Part shown: one piece after another, positions 1 to 4,589 of the stretch
How positions within the stretch are numbered: position 1 is the stretch's first letter
Layout: each line of letters begins with the position of its first letter
Source of the DNA: Prochloron sp. SP5CPC1
Lineage (GTDB): Bacteria; Cyanobacteriota; Cyanobacteriia; Cyanobacteriales; Prochloraceae
Assembly: GCA_014323965.1 (NCBI GenBank)
Contig: JACONB010000143.1
Location: 1-5,467, forward strand
Direction: 5' to 3'
Length of the DNA: 5,467 nt
The notes under the pieces: model-generated
Database searches by the model: none
The model's input: only the letters and a program-made list of their open reading frames with translations
What the model was told of the DNA's origin: nothing
Translations under genes and position numbers: made by a program

Positions 1-353
1 CCGGCAACGACACCCTCTATGGTGGTGACGGAAACGACACCCTCTGGGGTAGTTCCAAAAACTACATCTTCTATAGTGGTCCCGGCAATGACACCCTCTA
101 TGGTGGTTCCGGTGCAGATCGGTTTATTATAGATTCTGACTTAAATCACTTCGCTTTAATTGCAGACTTCAACCGTAGCGAAGGCGATCGCCTCGTCTTG
201 GAATCTAGTTTTCAGGATGAGTACGATTTAGAGTCCTTTACTAAGGGCACCGGAACCTATATATCCCTAAATGACAATCGGATAGCTGGTTTGCAAAACA
301 TTGGTTTGGGGGAAGCCCAAGACATTCTTGCTCATCATACCAATTTCATTTAA
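1..353 (+). CDS. RTX / hemolysin-type calcium-binding protein, C-terminal end (partial)
   Basis: Only the last 116 codons are present, read in the frame starting at base 3 and ending at TAA 351-353; the gene begins outside the window. The translation opens with glycine/aspartate nonapeptide repeats (GNDTLYGG, GNDTLWG, GNDTLYGGSGADRF), the RTX parallel beta-roll signature, whose GGxGxDxL turns bind calcium. The second repeat is degenerate (SSKNYIFYSG). After the repeats comes the usual closing segment, here LIADFNRSEGDRLVLES, followed by about 55 residues without repeats. Known for the family: such proteins are exported, usually by a type I (ABC/MFP/TolC) system using an uncleaved C-terminal signal, and fold outside the cell in calcium. 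The N-terminal effector part is missing, so whether this is a protease, lipase, adhesin or S-layer-like protein cannot be told. It converges with hsp20. Confidence 0.88.
   Translation, partial: GNDTLYGGDGNDTLWGSSKNYIFYSGPGNDTLYGGSGADRFIIDSDLNHFALIADFNRSEGDRLVLESSFQDEYDLESFTKGTGTYISLNDNRIAGLQNIGLGEAQDILAHHTNFI
183..192. repeat. HIP1 octamer with extended flanks (GGCGATCGCC)
   Basis: This is the highly iterated palindrome GCGATCGC (184-191) in its common extended form GGCGATCGCC, lying inside the RTX coding sequence, where it encodes part of GDRL. HIP1 is strongly over-represented in many cyanobacterial genomes, so it supports the taxonomic reading. One copy proves little, but a second lies at 4970-4977. 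Confidence 0.8.
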
Positions 354-359
354 TACCTA

Positions 360-388
360 GTAGAGGCACCGCCTTGCCGTGCCTCTAC
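360..388. repeat. Intergenic palindrome between convergent RTX and hsp20 genes
   Basis: Arms GTAGAGGCACCGC (360-372) and GCCGTGCCTCTAC (376-388) are complementary at 12 of 13 positions around a 3-base loop; the mismatch is C370/C378. It fills most of the 41-base gap between the RTX stop and the hsp20 stop. Neither strand has a clear T-run after the stem (TTCCCTTTAG on +, TAGGTATTAA on -). It is therefore more like one of the dispersed GTAGAGGC...GCCTCTAC palindromes seen in cyanobacterial genomes than a classical intrinsic terminator. In this position it could still end or stabilise both transcripts. Confidence 0.7.
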
Positions 389-394
389 TTCCCT

Positions 395-820
395 TTAGTT
401 GATTTTGACTTTCACGGCTTTGTTTTCGATTGTTTCAGTTTTGGGCAAAGTCAAGTTCAAGATGCCATTTTTGTATTCCGCTGTCACTTGATCATTTTGA
501 ATTTCAGTAGGTAAAGGAATGACACGCTGAAACTGGCCATAGCGAAATTCGCTGCGAGTTACACCACCTTCGGAGGTCTTACTTTCTTCCTTCCGCTCTC
601 CACTGACGCTGACAAAATCCTTGGTAACTTGAATGTCCAAGTCTTTCGCTTCCATACCGGGAATTTCCAGTCTGAGGTTGAGAGCATTTGCGGTTTCTGA
701 GATTTCCGCAGCAGGGGCAAAGGATTGGGATATATCTCCCAGAGCATCGTCAAAGAGACGGTTAATGCGGCGGTTCAATGTCTCCATTTCCCGGAAAGGT
801 TGTAAATGAATCAGATTCAT
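395..820 (-). CDS. hspA: Small heat-shock protein, Hsp20 / alpha-crystallin family
   Basis: A 141-residue protein, the usual length for a bacterial class A small heat-shock protein (Hsp16.6/17 of cyanobacteria). It is an ATP-independent holdase that forms oligomers and traps unfolding proteins, in cyanobacteria also associating with thylakoid membranes under heat. The N-terminal arm (1-36) holds an amphipathic helix, ETLNRRINRLFDDAL. The alpha-crystallin domain covers about 37-127, with LRLEIPGMEAKDLDIQV, the SVSGERK strand, and the signature AEYKNGILNLTLPK (114-127). The C-terminal tail has the I/V-x-I/V anchor in KVKIN, used in oligomer assembly. The ATG at 818-820 follows a purine-rich AAGAAGAG. 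The gene has its own upstream region, separated from the lipoprotein gene by a terminator-like hairpin. No CIRCE element is visible. The family call is very firm; the symbol is by analogy with the cyanobacterial gene. Confidence 0.96.
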   Translation of the reverse strand: MNLIHLQPFREMETLNRRINRLFDDALGDISQSFAPAAEISETANALNLRLEIPGMEAKDLDIQVTKDFVSVSGERKEESKTSEGGVTRSEFRYGQFQRVIPLPTEIQNDQVTAEYKNGILNLTLPKTETIENKAVKVKIN

Positions 821-853
821 GTTTTTCTCTTCTTGAGTTATTTACTTGATTCC

Positions 854-859
854 ATCATA
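854..859 (-). promoter_or_regulatory. Candidate -10 box of hsp20
   Basis: On the minus strand this reads TATGAT, one base from the TATAAT consensus, and would place the transcription start about 27 bases before the hsp20 ATG. No convincing -35 hexamer lies 16-18 bases upstream (TTCAAT is the nearest). A group 2 sigma factor or an activator could explain that, or the box is chance in AT-rich sequence. Confidence 0.3.
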
Positions 860-866
860 TCTATTG

Positions 867-882
867 ATTCAAATTATTGAAT
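867..882. promoter_or_regulatory. AT-rich dyad upstream of hsp20, possible operator
   Basis: ATTCAA (867-872) and TTGAAT (877-882) are perfect inverted repeats separated by 4 bases, 46 bases before the hsp20 ATG and just upstream of the candidate -10 box. The position suits a regulator-binding site around the -35 region. Short AT-rich dyads arise easily by chance, so this is a weak call. Confidence 0.25.
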
Positions 883-901
883 TCGGTTTGTGCGTATTTT
901 C

Positions 902-926
902 AGGTGGTAATAACCACCTATTTTTT
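902..926 (+). terminator. Plus-strand terminator-like hairpin upstream of hsp20
   Basis: AGGTGGT (902-908) and ACCACCT (913-919) form a perfect 7-bp stem with a 4-base loop, followed on the plus strand by ATTTTTT (920-926). That is the form of an intrinsic terminator reading left to right, yet no plus-strand gene lies just before it. It may stop antisense transcription that passes the RTX gene and crosses hsp20. Alternatively the dyad is an operator in the hsp20 upstream region, 82-99 bases before the start codon. Confidence 0.45.
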
Positions 927-927
927 C

Positions 928-960
928 AAAAAAAGGGAAACCGAACTTAAAAGTTGGGTT
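928..960 (-). terminator. Intrinsic terminator of the lipoprotein gene
   Basis: Read on the minus strand, AACCCAACTT (960-951), loop TT and AAGTTCGGTT (948-939) form a 10-bp stem with one C/C mismatch. It is followed by TCCC and a run of seven T (934-928). The stem begins 9 bases after the lipoprotein TAA. The spacing and T-run fit rho-independent termination and separate hsp20 from the upstream gene. The 4-base spacer before the T-run and the mismatch make it imperfect. Confidence 0.6.
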
Positions 961-969
961 AGCCTCCAA

Positions 970-2364
970 TTAGTTGTATTCTACTAAGGTCCAGTATTTT
1001 TCATCTCCAGGAAACTGAGCCACCACGTGAACTTTCCCAGAACCAACCAAGACGTTTCCCGTAAATAGATTCCCAGAAGCGGTTAGGGGTGTCCAACCAT
1101 TGGAAGATTGGTCGATTACCTGCACTTCCAGAGCATGGGGAACTTTGAGTTGAAAACGAACAGATTGATTTTTGGGTAAATACTTGATTAAGGGAACTTG
1201 GAGTTGGACATTCTTTTCGTTAAAGGTATTGTAGGTGAGGGGAAATTCTTTTCCTCCACCCTTGGCAATCACTTTATAAGTAACAGCTTCGGGATAAGAA
1301 CCCTGTTGCTGTCTTGGTTTGGCAAAAATCTCCAGTTCGTAACTCCCCGGTGCCGGAAAAGTAGCACGGACAATAATTTTCCCATCCTGCTGCTGAACGA
1401 AAGTAGAGGATTTATCTAAGGGCTGAGAACCTTGTTTCAGTCTGGAGGTAGCAATAGTATCCTGGGGCGCTCCTAAGACTACTTCTACAGTATCATTCAC
1501 TTGGATGGTATGGGTATTGTGGCTGATGAATCTCAGTCTCTGTCGAAAAAAGGCAGGGGATACTTCAGGAGTATTATCAAATTGTTGTTTACTATAGGGT
1601 TGGGACAGCAACTGCCATTTCTCCTGCTCAGGAAAGTGATCATAGATAAATTGGTCCGGAGCAGTGGCAAAATAGAAGGGCTTAAAATTGCGCTGAAATT
1701 GATTGTTATTGACAGTACCTGCACCCCAAGTAGCATCCACGAGATACCATTGCTGATCAATTTTCACCCCATTCCAAGCATGATTGATTTCTGTGGCTTT
1801 CCCAATTATATAGCTAGCTCCTTTAGCATAGCCCGAGATAATGACAGCATCTAAACCCATAGCATTAGCAAGAGCTTTATAGAGGTTAGCATAACCGGAA
1901 CAGACCCCTTTCCGACTTCTGAGAACTCCTTCCGGAGTCACATCCCCATATTGACCACTTAAATAAGCAGGAACGTCATAATCGATATGATAGGAAATCC
2001 AACTATAGATAATCCGTGCCTTTTCTGCTTCTGTACTAGCATATTGGGATAAAAGAGAAGCTAATTCAGTCACAGATACTCCGTTATAATTAAGCGAAGC
2101 TCCTCGCTTATCAGTGAGGGCAAAGTCCAGGTGGTCGAAAGTCTGAGTGGAACCTGCTTGAATCTTCATTGCGTCATTACTGGGGGGTTCGGATCTGTCA
2201 ATTACTTGTCTTGTACTATCTTGGGCTGAATTATTCCGGGTAGGATTGATTAATTGGGAATGGTTTTGGCAACCAGATAAACCCGAGAAGAGTATTAGTC
2301 CCAAGATGAGTAAAGAAGCAAAATTACTGCCACCTTTGTTGTTAATCTCCATAATCTTGATCAT
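970..2364 (-). CDS. Lipoprotein with transglutaminase / KY-like cysteine-protease domain
   Basis: Numbering from the ATG at 2362-2364 (464 residues). The N-terminus is a lipoprotein signal peptide: hydrophobic SLLILGLILF, then lipobox LSGC with Cys32 as the lipidation site. A low-complexity linker follows, then a papain-fold transglutaminase-like domain (about 112-212). All three catalytic elements are present: Cys155 in KGVCSGYANL, His195 in INHAWN and Asp210 in WYLVDATWG. This pattern resembles kyphoscoliosis-peptidase (KY)-type members, so hydrolysis or crosslinking of cell-envelope protein or peptide is possible; the substrate is unknown. The remaining 250 residues look like beta-rich domains (for example APGSYELEIFAKP). 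The longest reading frame starts at 2418, but its first 18 codons run through a terminator-like hairpin; another ATG is at 2350-2352. No start has a strong ribosome-binding site. The C-terminus is followed by a terminator. Confidence 0.85.
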   Translation of the reverse strand: MIKIMEINNKGGSNFASLLILGLILFSGLSGCQNHSQLINPTRNNSAQDSTRQVIDRSEPPSNDAMKIQAGSTQTFDHLDFALTDKRGASLNYNGVSVTELASLLSQYASTEAEKARIIYSWISYHIDYDVPAYLSGQYGDVTPEGVLRSRKGVCSGYANLYKALANAMGLDAVIISGYAKGASYIIGKATEINHAWNGVKIDQQWYLVDATWGAGTVNNNQFQRNFKPFYFATAPDQFIYDHFPEQEKWQLLSQPYSKQQFDNTPEVSPAFFRQRLRFISHNTHTIQVNDTVEVVLGAPQDTIATSRLKQGSQPLDKSSTFVQQQDGKIIVRATFPAPGSYELEIFAKPRQQQGSYPEAVTYKVIAKGGGKEFPLTYNTFNEKNVQLQVPLIKYLPKNQSVRFQLKVPHALEVQVIDQSSNGWTPLTASGNLFTGNVLVGSGKVHVVAQFPGDEKYWTLVEYN

Positions 2365-2372
2365 GCTGGCGG

Positions 2373-2415
2373 AAATAATCCCCACTTTTACCCAAAATAT
2401 CGGGGGAAAGTGGGG
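2373..2415 (-). terminator. Terminator-like hairpin after the Uma2 gene
   Basis: On the minus strand CCCCACTTT (2415-2407) and AAAGTGGGG (2388-2380) form a perfect 9-bp stem. Within the 18-base loop CCC and GGG can pair further. The stem is followed by ATTATTT (2379-2373), a weak T-rich tail. It starts 16 bases after the Uma2 TAA, the usual place for a terminator. It ends 8 bases before the preferred lipoprotein start at 2364. It could instead act as a 5'-leader structure for that gene. Confidence 0.5.
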
Positions 2416-2431
2416 CATATCTTGTCATGAA

Positions 2432-3406
2432 TTAATTAATAGTGCTATTTTGCACCAATTCTACCGATAAATTCATAGCTGCTGCTATTTGCTCCACAGT
2501 TAAACCTAACTGCTGGAAACGATTAATTGCATTAACTCGCTCTTGTTCCTGTTGAGCAAGTTCTCGTTCCAGGCGCTGGGCACGTTCCCGTTCCTGTTGA
2601 GCAAGTTTTTCTTGGCGCTGGGCACGTTCCCGTTCCTGTTGAGCAAGTTTTTCTTGCCCCTCGGCACGTTCTCGTTCCCGTTGAGCAAGTTTTTCTTGCC
2701 GTTGGGTACGTACTTTTTGTAATTCAGCTTGTTCGTGCCCAGTTAATAAGAGATTCCCATCTTTATCCCACCAACGTAACCAGAGTTGGGTTTGATTTTG
2801 ATAAGCTCCGCGCCATAATCCCAATTCTACAGGCAATTGGTCAATGGGGTAATGACCTCTTTCATTAGGCTCCAGCTGACGATAAAGTCCGCTGACGAGA
2901 TGATATACTTCCAGCTTGCCGCTTTGAATCTCATATATCCCATAATAAGGGATACGCATAATCTGTTCATAGACCCAAAATTTGCCTGGTCTGGTGCCCT
3001 GTTTTTTTGCTTCTGCCAAAGAAGTAGTATCTCGCTCTTCCTTCCCGGAACCACTGGCGAACTCTAAAACAATCAAAGGGGTGATAAATTCCCGCCAGAG
3101 GACGTAAGAACGACGCATCTGACCATCTAATAAAGGGGGTACACCAGGTACATAAAACCAATCTGGAGCCTCTGCACCTTGTTCTGGGGGGTCTGTTTCC
3201 CGCCAATAAATCCCACTGTCTTGCCCAATAGCATAATCTCCATCGGGATGAATTTTTTTTAAAATGGCACCGATAGAATCCGTAAGAATGATACTTTGGG
3301 GATGTTCTTGAAAATTCTTCACAAAAGTACCGTCCGATTCAGGTAATTGAGTATGATCCGGAAAGGGAGGAGGTAAACTGATCCCTTCTTTTTCTTTAAT
3401 CTGCAT
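2432..3406 (-). CDS. Uma2 (DUF820) family nuclease-like protein with repetitive charged tail
   Basis: A 324-residue member of the long cyanobacterial Uma2 subfamily, which has a PD-(D/E)XK nuclease fold. Candidate active-site residues are Asp82 in EAPDWFYVPG and Glu115 in PLIVLEFASGSG. Downstream are the family landmarks EERD, GKFWVYEQ (Lys142 may be the displaced lysine), YYGIYE and ERGHYPI, then ELGLWRGAYQNQTQLWLRWW. The fold family is known; the cellular role of Uma2 proteins is unsettled despite the common label restriction endonuclease. Residues about 228-292 are a Glu/Arg/Gln-rich helical or coiled-coil tail built of 14-residue repeats. The end (RFQQLGLTVEQIAAAMNLS) resembles the short helix-turn-helix-like tails of many cyanobacterial nuclease-fold proteins. 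I choose ATG 3404-3406, 5 bases after AGGAG; a GTG at 3410-3412 is in frame but overlaps that AGGAG. It may be cotranscribed with the solute-binding gene 54 bases upstream. Confidence 0.88.
   Translation of the reverse strand: MQIKEKEGISLPPPFPDHTQLPESDGTFVKNFQEHPQSIILTDSIGAILKKIHPDGDYAIGQDSGIYWRETDPPEQGAEAPDWFYVPGVPPLLDGQMRRSYVLWREFITPLIVLEFASGSGKEERDTTSLAEAKKQGTRPGKFWVYEQIMRIPYYGIYEIQSGKLEVYHLVSGLYRQLEPNERGHYPIDQLPVELGLWRGAYQNQTQLWLRWWDKDGNLLLTGHEQAELQKVRTQRQEKLAQRERERAEGQEKLAQQERERAQRQEKLAQQERERAQRLERELAQQEQERVNAINRFQQLGLTVEQIAAAMNLSVELVQNSTIN
2531..2698 (-). repeat. Tandem 42-bp coding repeats in the Uma2 tail
   Basis: Three 42-bp units (2657-2698, 2615-2656, 2573-2614) encode 14-residue repeats of the type QEKLAQQERERAQR, and a fourth, diverged unit (2531-2572) follows with one codon extra in its spacing. 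The units at 2615-2656 and 2573-2614 are identical over all 42 bases; the unit at 2657-2698 differs at 5 positions. The unit length is a multiple of three, so copy-number change would lengthen or shorten the helix without breaking the frame. Confidence 0.92.
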
Positions 3407-3411
3407 AATCA

Positions 3412-3428
3412 CTCCTTTGCGCCTTTGC
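3412..3428 (-). promoter_or_regulatory. Uma2 ribosome-binding site within a doubled GCAAAGG motif
   Basis: On the minus strand GCAAAGG occurs twice (3428-3422 and 3420-3414), one base apart. The second copy extends to AAAGGAG (3418-3412), with AGGAG at 3416-3412, which lies 5 bases from the ATG at 3406. This is the strongest Shine-Dalgarno sequence in the window and decides the Uma2 start. Confidence 0.7.
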
Positions 3429-3453
3429 CCTCGCCATCGCGGATGCCGAGGGC
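3427..3453. repeat. GC-rich palindrome between solute-binding and Uma2 genes
   Basis: Arms GCCCTCGCCATC (3427-3438) and GATGCCGAGGGC (3442-3453) match at 11 of 12 positions around a 3-base loop; the mismatch is C3434/C3446. It is much richer in GC than its surroundings. On the minus strand it is followed by AAAGGCGCAAAGG and not by a T-run, so it is not a standard terminator. It could be a dispersed palindromic element or an intercistronic stem that protects the upstream part of the message and reduces Uma2 expression. Confidence 0.7.
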
Positions 3454-3460
3454 GAGATAA

Positions 3461-4540
3461 TTAATTCCGCTGCCACAATTTTTGAATCTCCCTAATTTCC
3501 TGTTCTTTAGGGGCTGGTTTAATGGTAACACTAGGATTAAGGGTAGCACCAGGGATATTCTGATTCCAAGGACTATTATAGACTGATTTTAAATCTATAT
3601 TCTCTTGAATTGGTCGAAAACCGTATTGAATAAATATCTCTTGTTGCTCTTTTTCCCGGAGAAAATTCACAAATTTGCTCCCTGCTTTCGCCTCTGGTTT
3701 ACTCACATTTCGTTGGACAATAGCCGCAGTGGCGATAGTTTCTACTGTGGGGTCTAAATAATAAATTTGATAGGGTTTTCCTTGATTTGCACTTGCTTGT
3801 TGCCAACGATAAAGGGCGATACTTTCATATACTGTAGCCACGTCTGCATCGTTGGGACCGCGAGCAATAAATTCTTGGAGTAAAATATCTGTGGAACGGG
3901 GAGGTTGATAAACCCCACTCTTGACTGTTTTGAATAAGGATACTACCTTGGGGTTAGATAGATTATTCCCTTTAGAGGCTGTCCACAAACTTAGGGTAAG
4001 CTGACCGCTGTTGGAACGATTGGGATCGGTCATCATAAAATCAAAACTACCCCATTTACTAGGACCACCAATTTTATCCCAGTTTCCTGCTTCCATTGCC
4101 AATTCTAACCTTTCCCAATCAAAGTTACCCTGGGGAAAGAGAACGTTACCCCTTTTGACCCAGGCAATACCCACCAGGAAGGTTTTCGCAATGGGTTTAG
4201 GAGGTTCAGAGAAGGGTTCGGTTTGGTTTTGCCCTTGCCAACGTTGTCTCAATTCGGCGATTATTTCCCCAGAAGCGGGAATTATAACCGTGGGAGTGAA
4301 GTCGTTTTTGTCGTCAATGTAGTTATTGACTAAATCTTGGGAACCCTGAATCTTGATTTGAACATCTATATTAGGGTTTTGTTCTTCAAACAGGGTTTCT
4401 ATTTTGGCTAACGGTTCTTCTAATTCGCTTCCACTTACTACCACTATGGTTTGGTTTACACCAGGAAAAGGAACGTAAGCTAAACCTAGAGATAAGAGGG
4501 CGATACCACTGGAAATAATGGCTCGATTTTGCTTGTTCAT
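3461..4540 (-). CDS. Periplasmic-type solute-binding protein (ModA/SBP_bac_11-like)
   Basis: A 359-residue type 2 periplasmic-binding-fold protein. Residues 1-23 (MNKQNRAIISSGIALLSLGL...) form a Sec signal or uncleaved anchor; there is no lipobox cysteine. The mature part starts TIVVVSGSELEEPLAKIETLFEEQNPNIDV, typical of molybdate/sulfate-type binding proteins (strand, Ser-Gly-Ser loop, helix). It also has TDPNRSNSGQLTL (171-183), ATVYES (235-240), YLDPT (261-265) and the closing helix FVNFLREKEQQEIFIQYGFRP (290-310). About 50 extra residues follow. No ABC permease or ATPase is adjacent; its neighbours are a coiled-coil membrane protein and a VWA protein, so a sensing or assembly role is more likely than plain transport. 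In many bacteria a PBP-like domain and a VWA domain occur fused in one protein; here the PBP-like domain is a separate chain. The ligand cannot be inferred. The ribosome-binding site is weak. Confidence 0.82.
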   Translation of the reverse strand: MNKQNRAIISSGIALLSLGLAYVPFPGVNQTIVVVSGSELEEPLAKIETLFEEQNPNIDVQIKIQGSQDLVNNYIDDKNDFTPTVIIPASGEIIAELRQRWQGQNQTEPFSEPPKPIAKTFLVGIAWVKRGNVLFPQGNFDWERLELAMEAGNWDKIGGPSKWGSFDFMMTDPNRSNSGQLTLSLWTASKGNNLSNPKVVSLFKTVKSGVYQPPRSTDILLQEFIARGPNDADVATVYESIALYRWQQASANQGKPYQIYYLDPTVETIATAAIVQRNVSKPEAKAGSKFVNFLREKEQQEIFIQYGFRPIQENIDLKSVYNSPWNQNIPGATLNPSVTIKPAPKEQEIREIQKLWQRN

Positions 4541-4563
4541 CTAATTTACCACATAGGGACTGG

Positions 4564-4589
4564 GTAGGGTAGGCAATTGCCCACCCTAC
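4564..4589. repeat. Intergenic palindrome overlapping the stop codon of the coiled-coil gene
   Basis: Arms GTAGGGTAGGCAA (4564-4576) and TTGCCCACCCTAC (4577-4589) match at 12 of 13 positions with no spacer. In minus-strand RNA the odd position becomes a G.U wobble, so the transcript can form a full stem. The TAG stop of the upstream coiled-coil gene (4586-4588) lies inside it. No T-run follows, so termination is not expected. The form resembles dispersed GTAGGGTGGGC...GCCCACCCTAC elements of cyanobacteria. Confidence 0.75.

Noticed and set aside
821..850. RNA thermometer in the hsp20 5' leader, as known for hsp17 of Synechocystis
   Set aside because: The purine-rich SD (AAGAAGAG) has no complementary CU-rich stretch nearby. 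The only local pairing is CTC with GAG (3 bp), too weak to hide the site.
1198..1854. Plus-strand open frames of 73 and 117 codons (1198-1419, 1501-1854)
   Set aside because: Both lie antisense within the lipoprotein gene, which has a clear domain, signal peptide and catalytic residues. The plus-strand translations show no recognisable motif.
2442..2455. Small stem GTGC...GCAC at the end of the Uma2 gene
   Set aside because: Only 4 base pairs around a 6-base loop within coding sequence; this is expected by chance.
2506..2688. Minus-strand 60-codon frame with repeats such as NLLNRNGNVPSAKK
   Set aside because: This is the 42-bp Uma2 repeat read in another frame. The unit length is a multiple of three, so every frame appears repetitive. 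The Uma2 frame continues into a conserved domain.
2531..2698. CRISPR-like array suggested by regular repeats
   Set aside because: The repeats are directly adjacent, in frame, 42 bp long, and encode a continuous helix; there are no unique spacers.
4011..4322. Plus-strand open frame of 103 codons
   Set aside because: It is the reverse-strand shadow of the solute-binding gene, which carries family motifs throughout this stretch.
3461..4540. Assignment of the binding protein as ModA or PstS with a specific ligand
   Set aside because: The fold signature is clear, but no permease or ATPase gene accompanies it and the ligand-contacting residues cannot be matched to a particular oxyanion by eye.
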